DNA from: Thermoplasmatota archaeon
GTDB lineage: Archaea > Thermoplasmatota > Thermoplasmata > Thermoplasmatales > Thermoplasmataceae
Length of the DNA: 64,000 nt
Reading direction: 5' to 3'
NCBI GenBank assembly: GCA_023381355.1
Contig: JAMCUL010000023.1
Location: 1 to 64,000, forward strand
In this document: positions 16,841 through 25,882 of the stretch, piece by piece
How positions within the stretch are numbered: the first letter of the stretch is position 1
Layout of the letters: each line of letters begins with the position of its first letter
Notes under the pieces: model-generated
What the model saw: only the letters and a program-made list of their open reading frames with translations
What the model was told of the DNA's origin: nothing
The model's database searches: none
Translations under genes and position numbers: made by a program

Positions 16841-17581
16841 ATGGCAATTGTGGAAAAGGAGAGGGATGGGAGAATAGGTGAGATTATCCTGAACAGGATT
16901 GAGAAGAGGAATGCGTTGAACCTGGAAATGATCTCTGATATGATAACCATATTCAGGGAACTGACAAGCGATGAAGGGGTAAGGATAATTTCATTCAGAT
17001 CTTCAGGTCCTGATTTCTCTGTTGGTGCTGACATAAATGAGCTGTTTCATATGAATCGTGAGGATGCAGTCATATTCAGAGGAAAGATGAGGGAGCTGAC
17101 ATCGCTTATTCATGATAGTGACAAGATAACCTCGTTCTTCCTGAGTGGATTTTCCCTGGGTGGTGGTTTTGAGATATCCCAGTGGGGTGATTTCAGGATT
17201 GCGGGCATGGATGCAAAAATAGGACAGCCCGAAATAAACATTGGAGTAAATGCAGGAGCAGGGGGTAATTCGATGTTTCCCTGGCTAATCGGTTATTCCA
17301 ATGCCCTCTATCTATCACTTACAGGGAAGATTATTGATGCACAGAGAGCTCTGCAACTTGGAATGATCCAGGAAGTCGTAAAGAACCGGGTTGAATACAG
17401 AGAGATTTTGCTTGATATGACTGAAAAAAGCCATGGATTGATTGATGATATCAAGAAATCAATGAGGAGCGTGGGTGAAAAAGGACTGATGAAATCATTT
17501 GACATGGAGGAGGAGATATTCATTAAGGCTGTCCCCTCAGACGAGAGCAAGATGCTGATGGAAAAATTCCTGAGGAAGTGA
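16841..17581 (+). CDS. Enoyl-CoA hydratase/isomerase family protein (crotonase)
   Basis: 246 aa. Crotonase fold signatures are present: SSGPDFSVGADINEL supplies the first oxyanion-hole strand, GFSLGGGFEISQWGDFRI the second with a catalytic-type Glu, and KIGQPEINIGVNAGAGG the second Glu. Both Glu of true hydratases are therefore kept. The expected reaction is hydration of 2-enoyl-CoA in beta-oxidation, matching the many fatty-acid genes at 45-55 kb, but isomerase or other crotonase roles are possible. ATG 16841 is chosen because TTTAATTAA lies 21-29 bases upstream; ATG 16820 falls inside that box. Single gene. Confidence 0.85.
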   Translation: MAIVEKERDGRIGEIILNRIEKRNALNLEMISDMITIFRELTSDEGVRIISFRSSGPDFSVGADINELFHMNREDAVIFRGKMRELTSLIHDSDKITSFFLSGFSLGGGFEISQWGDFRIAGMDAKIGQPEINIGVNAGAGGNSMFPWLIGYSNALYLSLTGKIIDAQRALQLGMIQEVVKNRVEYREILLDMTEKSHGLIDDIKKSMRSVGEKGLMKSFDMEEEIFIKAVPSDESKMLMEKFLRK

Positions 17582-17765
17582 GTAATTCGTGATTTGCCAT
17601 ATCTGAAAGTCATTATTTCTTCCCCCCACTTCGTGCCCACTTAAGATTTCAGTAAAAAAAGGTACTGTGACGGCGACTTTCAGACAATGTGCGCTGTCTT
17701 AACCTGAATATCATAAGATAATGAACGTTAAGAAAAATTAAGTATGATGAAAGATTAAGATTCCA

Positions 17766-18281
17766 ATGAAGAATAAATCAATAGTTGCAATCCTCATGGT
17801 CATAGTTCTTGCATTTTCAGTTATTGCCCTTGTGATACCTGAGTCCGAGTATAATGTATCGGAAGGCGGGTTTGGGATCAGTGCTTCTTACAATTTGGAT
17901 GCTTACTTCTGGGGCGTGACAACCCATTCAGGCGTCAATGCACATTCGATCTATTCCGGAAGCAGCTCCAACACAACATACTGGTGGAGCCAGAGCTCAA
18001 GCAACATGGTTGATTATTTCCTTATCTCCCTTGCAGGAATTGCACTCGCTATAGCTGGTTCCATCGGAACCATAGTTGCAACTTCTGGAAAGAAGAAGGG
18101 CAAAGCCATTCGTGTCCTTTCAGTGCTAGCTGGTGTAGGAAGCCTTATTGCGGTGATATTCTTTGTTCTTGGAAACAGTGACATGGAGAATAACCTTGGA
18201 ATCACAACCTCACTCTATTTTGGCTTTTATCTCACTGTGATAAACATTGTCCTTTCGTTTATCGGAACTGCAATAGGATGA
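17766..18281 (+). CDS. Membrane protein with four predicted helices, function unknown
   Basis: 171 aa. The N terminus (SIVAILMVIVLAFSVIALVI) is a first membrane helix. A Ser/Thr/Tyr/Trp-rich segment of about 60 residues follows (SGSSSNTTYWWSQSSSN), probably outside the cell. Three more helices come next: YFLISLAGIALAIAGSIGTIVA, VLSVLAGVGSLIAVIFFVLG and YFGFYLTVINIVLSFIGTAIG, with a lysine-rich cytoplasmic loop (KKKGKAIR) after the second. No family is recognised. It stands alone, 51 bases before the PRPP synthetase gene on the same strand. Confidence 0.7.
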   Translation: MKNKSIVAILMVIVLAFSVIALVIPESEYNVSEGGFGISASYNLDAYFWGVTTHSGVNAHSIYSGSSSNTTYWWSQSSSNMVDYFLISLAGIALAIAGSIGTIVATSGKKKGKAIRVLSVLAGVGSLIAVIFFVLGNSDMENNLGITTSLYFGFYLTVINIVLSFIGTAIG

Positions 18282-18332
18282 CATTCCTGATGAATGTCAG
18301 ATTATATATAAAACTGAAATATCTCCATTATA

Positions 18333-19190
18333 ATGTATATAGTTTCTACTCAAAAGACATCTGATTTTGCAGGAAAGATGGCAGCCCGGTCGATGCTTCA
18401 TCTCAGTTACGTTGAGAAGAAGAGGTTTCCGGATGGAGAGATGTATATAAGAGTCCCGGAGAACCTCAGGGATCAGGATGTCATCGCTGTTGGTAATACG
18501 CGTACAGATGAGGAAATCCTTGAACTCCTGCTTCTCCTGGATGCCATTGAGGAGCAGAAGCCTTCCAGGACAACCATGGTTGTCCCGTATTTTGGGTATT
18601 CAAGGCAGCACATGATATACAGGGATGGAGAATCCATATCGTCGAAGGTACTCATGAGGGCAATTTCATATTCAGTTGACAGAATCATAACTGTGGACAT
18701 ACATGATGAGGCATCATTCAAGTATACTGACAGGGAATGCACCGATTTCAAGGCCGCAAAAACCATCGCAAAAGCGCACAGGGGGCATGGAATCGATCTC
18801 GTGGTGGCACCGGATGACGGAGCACTCAAGAGGGCAGAAATTGTGGGAAACGATCTGAAGACGCCAAGCATGTTCCTCCACAAGAAGAGGATCAATTCCA
18901 CCACTGTTGAATATGAGAAACAGGATATTGATGCAAAGGGGAAGAACATACTCATTGTTGATGACATAATATCCACCGGAGGAACCATAATGAGATCCGT
19001 TGAGGTCCTTAAGGCTGCAGGAGCGAAGAAGGTGTTTGTTGCTGCAACCCATGGACTTTTCGTCAACGGTGCAGCCCAAAAAATAAGCAAGATTACTGAT
19101 GGGCTGTCAGTCACGGATACCATAATGACCGACTACAGCACCATGAACGTGTCGGATGACGTTGCAGATTACATTGGAGGAATAAAATAA
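18333..19190 (+). CDS. prs: Ribose-phosphate pyrophosphokinase (PRPP synthetase)
   Basis: 285 aa, the length of archaeal enzymes. It makes 5-phosphoribosyl diphosphate from ribose 5-phosphate and ATP, feeding nucleotide and amino-acid synthesis. Visible motifs are KRFPDGEMYIRVPE, the ATP loop region PYFGYSRQHMIYRDGESISSK, VDIHDEA and the PRPP loop ILIVDDIISTGGT. ATG 18333 follows an A/T-rich sequence (ATATATAAAAC) by about 25 bases. Its TAA overlaps the ATG of the Tpt1/KptA gene by one base, so the two are co-translated; nucleotide chemistry is the only obvious link between them. Confidence 0.95.
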   Translation: MYIVSTQKTSDFAGKMAARSMLHLSYVEKKRFPDGEMYIRVPENLRDQDVIAVGNTRTDEEILELLLLLDAIEEQKPSRTTMVVPYFGYSRQHMIYRDGESISSKVLMRAISYSVDRIITVDIHDEASFKYTDRECTDFKAAKTIAKAHRGHGIDLVVAPDDGALKRAEIVGNDLKTPSMFLHKKRINSTTVEYEKQDIDAKGKNILIVDDIISTGGTIMRSVEVLKAAGAKKVFVAATHGLFVNGAAQKISKITDGLSVTDTIMTDYSTMNVSDDVADYIGGIK

Positions 19191-19936
19191 TGAGTGAAGA
19201 AGCTGAACTCAGGTACTGCAGTAAAGATGGGCCATTCAGGGGTCTCAGGTGTCCGGTATGCGGAGAGGACGGAAAGAGGCTGATGTTTCCTGATGAGGTA
19301 TGGTCAATCGGCCGCATACTTGCGGGGATGCTGAGGCATTTTCCAGAAAACTACGGCATAAGGCTTGACTCTCATGGATATGCAAGGATCTATTCCATTG
19401 TACCTGCAATAAAGAGCCAGAAGAGGAGATATGGCTGGCTGACACCACTGCACATAGAATCGCTGGGGAAGACTGACGAGAAGGGAAGATACCAGGTCAA
19501 TGACAGGGGTGAGATAAGGGCCACTTATGACCATACAATACCCGTTGATCTTTCGGATTTGCCTGATGATGAAATACCTGACGTGGTATATTACCAGACA
19601 ACCCCGGAGGAATATGACCTGATCAGGGAGACGGGGATCAACCCATCAGACAAGACATATATACACCTCTCTTCCACGTTCAGGAAGGCATATGTTTCAG
19701 GCAGGTTTCATGTAGAGAATCCTCTTATCATTGGCATCAGTACAGAAAGAATGAGGAATATGGAGAAACCTGTATACAGGGCTTCCAGAGAGGTCTTCCT
19801 GACACTTGAGATACCCCCTGAATGCATTGAGGAAATAGACCAGGAGCCTGTAACCCTTACTGAAGAGGAGATTCATGAGATTGAATCCGTAAGAAGGAGA
19901 AGGGAGAGAAAACTTTTGGGAGACCGCATGGACTAA
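19190..19936 (+). CDS. kptA: RNA 2'-phosphotransferase, Tpt1/KptA family
   Basis: 248 aa. An N-terminal zinc ribbon (YCSKDGP...CPVCG) is followed by the KptA lobes: GRILAGMLRHFPENYGIRLDSHGYARI, then KGRYQVNDRGEIRATYDHTIPV and HLSSTFRKAYVSGR. The conserved Arg-His (LRH) and two later Arg residues for NAD and phosphate are present. Tpt1 transfers an internal RNA 2'-phosphate to NAD, as after tRNA splicing in eukaryotes; the archaeal role is less clear. The reading starts one base into the prs stop. The 3' end overlaps the convergent flavoenzyme gene by four bases. Confidence 0.9.
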   Translation: MSEEAELRYCSKDGPFRGLRCPVCGEDGKRLMFPDEVWSIGRILAGMLRHFPENYGIRLDSHGYARIYSIVPAIKSQKRRYGWLTPLHIESLGKTDEKGRYQVNDRGEIRATYDHTIPVDLSDLPDDEIPDVVYYQTTPEEYDLIRETGINPSDKTYIHLSSTFRKAYVSGRFHVENPLIIGISTERMRNMEKPVYRASREVFLTLEIPPECIEEIDQEPVTLTEEEIHEIESVRRRRERKLLGDRMD

Positions 19937-21588
19937 CCCCTCATCCTGTATTCAATGAATGCCTTTGCCTCCCATATCCCCCTTGAAGAAGCCTGGAATA
20001 TATCATACTGCCTCTTCTCATAGGAATTCATGATAAATCTTTCGTCAGGAGAAGCCACAAATACTATTCCGTTCTCCATGGCCCTTCTCCGGTATTCCAT
20101 CTTCCTGTGCCTGTCCAGAGAATCGAGGGAACGCTCGGTCATGTATATTCTTGAGACTCTTGCAAGTTTCATGGCCTGGTCAAGATGCTTGTATATGTTG
20201 GAATCTATGAATATTTCGTTATCTTCATCCACATCCCGATAGGTTCTTGATGGCACCATGAAGAGATCCACATCTTGCTTTTCAACCGTTTTACCGAGAA
20301 TGACATTTATTCCAAGTTCCCTGATCCTTTCCGTGTAATAATCAAGCAGCCTGGAAAAATCCGGTTGCTTGTCTGGGTCAGTGATCTCGTTGAGCTGCCC
20401 CCCAAGCCTCTCCGAACCCTCGTAAAGTGTTACCCTGAATCCCCTTTCTGCCAGGTATATAGCGGCCTCCATGCCCGAAACACCTCCACCAGCAATTGTT
20501 ACCTCCCCATCTACCCATACTCCGGGAAATGACAGTTCGTTCCCGGTAAACGGGTTTACGGTGCACCTGACCTGCCCGCTTGAAAGATCCCTGCAGGCCT
20601 GATTGCACCTAATGCATGGCCTTGGGCTTCTACCTGCCATCAAATTTTTAGGGAAATATGGATCGGAAAGGGCTGCCCTTCCAAGTGCTACAAGGTCCAC
20701 CACCTTCAGTGCATCCTCCACATCCTGAGCGGTCATAACAGAACCAACACCGATTACTGGAATTTTCAGCTTTCCCTTTATCCTTGAAATTATGTGGTTA
20801 TGGCTCGAATAATAGGAAGCAGAAGAACCGGGAGGCGCATTCCGGCCTGACGAGAAATGCACGTAATCAATATTCCTCAGATTCTCTGCAATCTTCATGC
20901 CATGTTCCGGTGGATATCCATCAGGATCATCCTCATACAGACTCAGCCTGATCCCGACCGGAATCGAGGTCTCCTCCCTTATTGCGTCAATAATCTCCTG
21001 TGGAAAACGCAGCATGTTTTCAAGGCTCCCACCATACCTGTCATCCCTCCTGTTAAGCGATGGTGACATGAACTCCTGCAAAAGATATCCATGTGCTCCA
21101 TGCAGCTCGATTCCGTCAAAGTTTGACATCTCAACTATTTTTGCAGATCTGACGAATGCATCCCTTATCTCTTCCATTGCCTCCTCGTTCAGTTCCTCCG
21201 GAATCCTTCCATTGTACGGAACACTTGATGGAGCCAGCACGACTCCGTCCGTGCCGGGTATTGCCTTTCCCCCGGCATGAACAAGCTGGGCAAAAATCCT
21301 GGAATCGCTTGAATGCACCCGTTCAGACAGGCGCCTGAACCTTCCGACCTGATCATGCCTGGCAAATGAAAGCTGATTCACGGAGCCCCTGCTTGCCCTT
21401 GATGGTACGAATGAATATTCCGTGATTATCAGGGAAAATCCACCCATCGCCCTTTCATTCAGGTAGGCGGTATGCACTTCGTTTGTTGATCCGTCCGCAT
21501 CTGCAAGGTTCGATATCATTGGTGCCATCACGAACCTGTTCTTCAGCCTGCAGCCTGCAATTTCAAATTCTTCGAACGCCTTCATCAT
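19933..21588 (-). CDS. NADH:flavin oxidoreductase, 2,4-dienoyl-CoA-reductase-like, short C terminus
   Basis: 551 aa. Residues 1-320 form an old-yellow-enzyme TIM barrel binding FMN (NRFVMAPM, QLVHAGGK, DGIELHGAHGYLLQEFMSP, ALGRAALSDP). A Cys set C325, C328, C332 and C342 should hold a [4Fe-4S] cluster, and GGGVSG (367-372) begins an FAD-binding Rossmann domain. This is the layout of FadH/trimethylamine dehydrogenase relatives. Family members are usually about 650-730 residues; the part after 430 is short and lacks a clear second dinucleotide motif, so the NAD(P)H site may be lost or reshaped. Removal of double bonds during fatty-acid breakdown fits the window. Another ATG lies one codon later. 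Confidence 0.85.
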   Translation of the reverse strand: MMKAFEEFEIAGCRLKNRFVMAPMISNLADADGSTNEVHTAYLNERAMGGFSLIITEYSFVPSRASRGSVNQLSFARHDQVGRFRRLSERVHSSDSRIFAQLVHAGGKAIPGTDGVVLAPSSVPYNGRIPEELNEEAMEEIRDAFVRSAKIVEMSNFDGIELHGAHGYLLQEFMSPSLNRRDDRYGGSLENMLRFPQEIIDAIREETSIPVGIRLSLYEDDPDGYPPEHGMKIAENLRNIDYVHFSSGRNAPPGSSASYYSSHNHIISRIKGKLKIPVIGVGSVMTAQDVEDALKVVDLVALGRAALSDPYFPKNLMAGRSPRPCIRCNQACRDLSSGQVRCTVNPFTGNELSFPGVWVDGEVTIAGGGVSGMEAAIYLAERGFRVTLYEGSERLGGQLNEITDPDKQPDFSRLLDYYTERIRELGINVILGKTVEKQDVDLFMVPSRTYRDVDEDNEIFIDSNIYKHLDQAMKLARVSRIYMTERSLDSLDRHRKMEYRRRAMENGIVFVASPDERFIMNSYEKRQYDIFQASSRGIWEAKAFIEYRMRG

Positions 21589-21634
21589 GCAGAAATAATA
21601 CGGAAGTTCATATTGTTTTATGATTTTAGCGAAG

Positions 21635-22864
21635 TCATGGATCTTTTACTGTGCCCTCAATGGCCTCCACCTGCCTGGATCTTGTGACGAAGAGGACGTA
21701 GTATACGAGACCTGCACCAAATTGCACCAGTCCCCCCAGAAATTCCGGCAGGGGAGTGTAGAAATCCATAAGATACCCTGACGATCCCGAGGTAGTCTGT
21801 GCAACACGGGCTGCACTTGCCTGGATGCCGGAACCTGCACCATAATCACCCTCCTTAAGCCCGCCTACATTGATGGAACTTCGGGATGGACTCCCAAACC
21901 CCGTGATTCCCATTCTTGATACATATATGATACCTGCAAGCCAGAGGAATGGGGAAAATGCCATTGGAACCATAAGAAGCCCCTGAAGCATCCTTCCATA
22001 GGCGCCTATTTTTCCAGCTCTCTCACCCTTCATGCTGATCCTTGATGCCGCGAAAGACCCAAGTGCTGTCGAAAGGTAGGATAAGGTGAACACAATTCCA
22101 ATTTCGGTGCTTGTTGCATAGGGATACATTACCTTGAACCAGAGGGAGAGTATGGGCATGGACAGACCGATCCCTGCACCATTGAATACATTGGCAAGCA
22201 CTACCTTGCCCAGGTGCTTCCTCGAGCCGGTGGTTATCAGCTTCTTGTGTTTTACCGGAACTGTTTTCCTCTCTGTGACGAAAATTATAGAAATGAGCGA
22301 CATGAAAACAAGAAGAGCTCCAACCCCAAACAAAAATTGGTACGAGCCGACGGATCCGAACAGGAATTCCACATATTGCCTTGATATTACAAGGATTCCC
22401 CCAAACGTTGAAAAAAATGCTCCTGTAGATGTCAGGAGGCCAAGCTTTGCAATCCTTGATGATGGGTCCTGCCAGTTCTTGGCGACAATGGCAGTTGTCC
22501 CGGGAGAGAATGCTCCCCTCAATCCGCCAGGACCTCCACCGATACCTCCTATAACTGAGAGATAGATCAGTGGACCGGAATGGACGAGGAAAAGAATTGC
22601 CAGTGATGACAGTGGAAACAGTTCTCCCAGGAAGAGTGTTGCCCTGTAGCCAATCCTGTCTCCAATTGCACCGAGGATTATGGTTTGCAGGACAGTGAAC
22701 AGTATAACCAGAAATGCCATGAGACCCACATCCACATTACTGAATCCAATAAGGCTCAGATAAAGTGGATATGAAATGGCTGAAAAACTCAAGGCCACAC
22801 TTCGTGCAGACCTTGATAACAGGAGAAAGTTGAACCCACGATCGTATGACGCTACATTCTGCAC
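21635..22864 (-). CDS. Major facilitator superfamily transporter
   Basis: 409 aa with about twelve hydrophobic segments in two halves. The loop between helices 2 and 3 carries the MFS-type GAIGDRIGYRATLFLGE (G-x-x-x-D-R-x-G-x-R), and a related basic loop appears in the second half (ASRISMKGERAGKIG). A Gly/Pro-rich stretch GGIGGGPGGLRGAFSPGTTA resembles helix 4 of drug-type exporters. The substrate cannot be told. The start is GTG at 22864; a TATA-like AAATATATACC lies close upstream on the coding strand. It follows the flavoenzyme gene's promoter side with 46 bases between, same strand, but no metabolic link is evident. Confidence 0.85.
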   Translation of the reverse strand: MQNVASYDRGFNFLLLSRSARSVALSFSAISYPLYLSLIGFSNVDVGLMAFLVILFTVLQTIILGAIGDRIGYRATLFLGELFPLSSLAILFLVHSGPLIYLSVIGGIGGGPGGLRGAFSPGTTAIVAKNWQDPSSRIAKLGLLTSTGAFFSTFGGILVISRQYVEFLFGSVGSYQFLFGVGALLVFMSLISIIFVTERKTVPVKHKKLITTGSRKHLGKVVLANVFNGAGIGLSMPILSLWFKVMYPYATSTEIGIVFTLSYLSTALGSFAASRISMKGERAGKIGAYGRMLQGLLMVPMAFSPFLWLAGIIYVSRMGITGFGSPSRSSINVGGLKEGDYGAGSGIQASAARVAQTTSGSSGYLMDFYTPLPEFLGGLVQFGAGLVYYVLFVTRSRQVEAIEGTVKDP

Positions 22865-23151
22865 AATAGAGGTATATATTTAAGTTGAAAAAAGTTTATT
22901 CCTTAAGATTCTATCTCGCATCTGATATTTAATAGCCAGACAACTTTAGGTTGTATTCTGTAAGACTTGACTCCGAACGATCTTTCCCTTGACCTGAAGA
23001 AAAACCCGAACGGATGTGACATCGAAATGAATGATACATCAATGAAAAGCCATCCTTGAATGCAACCCACTTCCATGCATTATGAAATGGCTGGAGTCCA
23101 GATTTTCCATTATGATTAAGTTTTTATCTCATTTTATATTCACGATGTGAC

Positions 23152-23224
23152 GGGGCTGTGGGGTAGCTTGGTATCCTACGGGCTTTGGGAGTCTGAGACC
23201 CCGGTCCAAATCCGGGCAGCCCCA
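23152..23224 (+). tRNA. tRNA-Pro (anticodon TGG)
   Basis: The 73-base cloverleaf folds fully: acceptor GGGGCTG/CAGCCCC with discriminator A, D arm with GGT, anticodon stem CGGGC/GTCTG (two G-T pairs) around loop TTTGGGA, and T stem CCCGG/CCGGG. The anticodon TGG reads proline codons. CCA is not encoded. The T loop is TCCAAAT, so position 55 reads C where T is nearly universal. A TATA-like TTTTTATCTC lies about 25 bases upstream. Confidence 0.93.
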
Positions 23225-23503
23225 TTTGACTTGTATTCTGATTCATTCGCTGACAGTTCTCCACTCATTTTCCTTGCTCCTTGAAATATCTGTCCCATCC
23301 TTTAACCAACCGGGTTCGCGACTTTCTGTTGATGGTCTGTATGCCCGGATCTTTTGAAGTGATCCAGAACCTTGCATTTCTTCCCGTGGGCCGCCAGATC
23401 TCGCCGGTCCTTCCCGGTACGTGGGCAACGTAAAGTCTTGAAGGGGATTACAACCATTATCGAATAACATTTATATATTTTACATTAGAAACTCTCTTAA
23501 ACA

Positions 23504-25165
23504 ATGATAAACTGCATTATCATGAAAAATCCCGAGTTTGTTGAGAAGGCTGAATCCCTAATTACCAGCCGCAAATACGAGGAGGCGTTTGGCCTGCTCG
23601 ATTTCGCGATTAAAAAGTATCCTGATGATGAAGAGTATCCGGAAATTTATGCAAGGGCCCTATTCAGTATGGGAATATTTGATCTGGCCCAGAATTATGC
23701 GGGCAGGGCCATAGAACTTGGATCCGGAAAGGCAGAAATATACCGTATAAAGGCAGCCTGCCTCCTGAATCAGGGAAAATTTGAAAATGCAATGGCGGAG
23801 ATCAAGAATGGGTTGCAAATTGCTGCCAGCGATAATACGGAACACAGTAACCTATTGATCATGAAAGCCATCCTGATGGCGTATGAACAGGAATCAGACT
23901 GGTACAGTAATGCCTCCCCGATCGTCGCTGAAGCAAGAAAATTGAGCCCCTCAAACAGAGATATACTGCTTGTGGGTGCATATGTCCATGCACTGGGAAG
24001 GAACCAGGACATGGTGAGGGAATTCAGCAACAGGTTGATGGAAGATGGATCAGGAGACCCGAATGTCCTCTATTTCCTCATAAACGCGAACATAAAGGCA
24101 GATGAACTTGAGAGAGCACGGGAAATCTCAGAGATACTCCTTGAGATGAATGATGGAAAGAGTGTTTCTGACTATTCTGCGCTCCTCCTTGATTATGAAA
24201 TAAGGAAACTGAGGGGAGAACAGGAAAAATTCTTTCCAGTTCTCACAGAGTTCCTGATTGGAGGGGCCAAAAATGAGAGGAAGATCAACCTGTTTTATTC
24301 TATCCTGAGAAGGGACATCTACAGAATTCGTGTTCTGTATTCTCCTTATTTTATTCCCCTGAACATGGAACTCCTGAATGAATCGGACCGCGATATACCC
24401 CAGGAAATAAACAGCTACGTATTCAATGATAAATTCCTTGACACATGCATAAGACTCAGTGAAAATGATCAGCTCCTCCACATGTTCAGGGCCGTGGAAT
24501 TACTTTTTGACGGAGACCCAGAAGCCGCCATGAAGTCCATAGGCAAATCTATCGAAATTGACGAAAACTGGCTGAACAGCCTAACAAAAAGTATCATACT
24601 CATGAATTCAGAGGATGCCACCTATGAAACTGCTGAGGAGGCTGACAGTATTTTGAGGTCATGGGAGGATAAGAATCCAGAAAATCCTTCAATTCATCTG
24701 CTTCGTGCAATAATACTATCCTTTGCACTTGGAAAGGATGGGACGAAGGAGATTGATTCTGCAAGAAGCAAGGGTCCATACGAATACAGCTCTGTGCTTA
24801 CAGATATCCTGATAAGAATTTCAACCCATGACTTTGGCAGGGCCAATGAAATTATAGATGATTTCAACCAGAATGGTGGCATAGACAGCATCGGTGTTTT
24901 TCACCAGATTTCCATGCTCAAAGCGTACTGTATGAGGAATGTGAAGGATGGGACGCAGTTCATTTCTGATGTGACAAGAAGCCTCAAGGGAACGGAAGAG
25001 TTTGGGGTGTGGGTTGAAATGCTGATGAATGAACTCAAGTTCATTCCCGATTGCCTGTTTGTGGAGAATCTCCCTGTTCCCCTTGTCTATCCCTTCAATG
25101 ATCCTGATCCTCACGAACTGCTGAAGAGCGTGAAGGATGCAATCATTGCAGAAGGTTTCGCCTGA
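23504..25165 (+). CDS. Tetratricopeptide-repeat protein
   Basis: 553 aa made largely of TPR helical pairs; clear units include SRKYEEAFGLLDFAIKKYP, FDLAQNYAGRAIELG, GKFENAMAEIKNGLQIA and DPEAAMKSIGKSIEID. No signal peptide or membrane helix is visible, so it is probably a cytoplasmic scaffold. The middle of the protein (about 245-300) departs from the TPR pattern. ATG 23504 is chosen because TTTATATATTT lies 24-34 bases upstream, leaderless spacing; ATG 23522 is possible. Single gene between tRNA-Pro and a convergent unknown. Partners are unknown. Confidence 0.8.
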   Translation: MINCIIMKNPEFVEKAESLITSRKYEEAFGLLDFAIKKYPDDEEYPEIYARALFSMGIFDLAQNYAGRAIELGSGKAEIYRIKAACLLNQGKFENAMAEIKNGLQIAASDNTEHSNLLIMKAILMAYEQESDWYSNASPIVAEARKLSPSNRDILLVGAYVHALGRNQDMVREFSNRLMEDGSGDPNVLYFLINANIKADELERAREISEILLEMNDGKSVSDYSALLLDYEIRKLRGEQEKFFPVLTEFLIGGAKNERKINLFYSILRRDIYRIRVLYSPYFIPLNMELLNESDRDIPQEINSYVFNDKFLDTCIRLSENDQLLHMFRAVELLFDGDPEAAMKSIGKSIEIDENWLNSLTKSIILMNSEDATYETAEEADSILRSWEDKNPENPSIHLLRAIILSFALGKDGTKEIDSARSKGPYEYSSVLTDILIRISTHDFGRANEIIDDFNQNGGIDSIGVFHQISMLKAYCMRNVKDGTQFISDVTRSLKGTEEFGVWVEMLMNELKFIPDCLFVENLPVPLVYPFNDPDPHELLKSVKDAIIAEGFA

Positions 25166-25218
25166 TCCCGGGAAGGCTCGTACTTATCCACCCATGATTG
25201 AATTCATCCCCGATTCCT

Positions 25219-25827
25219 TCATTCGCTCTTCCTTATCTCGTTAAGGGCTTCCCGATCCCTGCAGTACAGATAAGGTGCAAGGTCAAGAGATGGCGGAGAT
25301 TTCTCCAGGGTTCTTCTGTAAACCTGCCTCAGGTTCCTGTCCACTTCAGAACAGTACCCCTTCCATGTAACTCCCAGGGACTCCACATATTTTTTTTCTA
25401 TTCCTGTTGCCACTTCGTGGGCATATGGATATTCATACCCTTCATCTGACATCCATTTCTCAGGCAACTCATGATGGAGCCCTATGGTTTTCCTTGCATC
25501 AATCTCCTTACCCTCAACCGTGAGTACTGGAGGAAAGTGTTCATCAAGGTAGATTGTCTTCCCATCTATGGAATATCCTCCAGTATATTTTATATCGTGT
25601 GATGTGTCAATGTTCTCCCCGGAGGCACTCTTGAAGACTTCCACCGAGCCAATCTCCTTACTTTCCAGGTATACCTTACTGAGATCGGAAAGGACTGTGT
25701 CACCTTTCTTAAGTTTCATGCCTGAAACGAATTTGATAAACATTGGCTCAGGAAATGAAATTGCAGAAATTTTTTCATTCTCTTCTCCCCTGTGATCGAT
25801 CTTCTCTATGACTTCAAAACTGTACAT
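25219..25827 (-). CDS. Conserved hypothetical protein with His/Glu cluster
   Basis: 202 aa, no named family recognised. The N-terminal half is beta-rich (YSFEVIEKIDHRG, FIKFVSGMKLKKGDTVL). From about 105 a compact block holds IYLDEHFPPVL, G-x-x-I-D, then L-H-H-E-L-P-E and a later Y-P-Y-A-H-E-VATGIE and G-V-T-W-K-G-Y. The spacing HHExxE...AHE looks like a possible metal site, and similar H-E...AH...E patterns occur in uncharacterised bacterial and phage proteins that I cannot name. Cys residues appear near the C terminus (GYCSEVD, YLYCRDR). It is transcribed away from the methyltransferase gene region as a separate unit, convergent with the TPR gene. Confidence 0.65.
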   Translation of the reverse strand: MYSFEVIEKIDHRGEENEKISAISFPEPMFIKFVSGMKLKKGDTVLSDLSKVYLESKEIGSVEVFKSASGENIDTSHDIKYTGGYSIDGKTIYLDEHFPPVLTVEGKEIDARKTIGLHHELPEKWMSDEGYEYPYAHEVATGIEKKYVESLGVTWKGYCSEVDRNLRQVYRRTLEKSPPSLDLAPYLYCRDREALNEIRKSE

Positions 25828-25882
25828 AACTGCATATTAAAATGATTGCTCTTAAAGCTTCACAATTCATCCCTGAACCGGC

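Noticed and set aside
23243-23470. Minus-strand small gene between tRNA-Pro and the TPR gene
   Set aside because: Low-complexity basic translation, no promoter or family signal; it looks like an open frame by chance.
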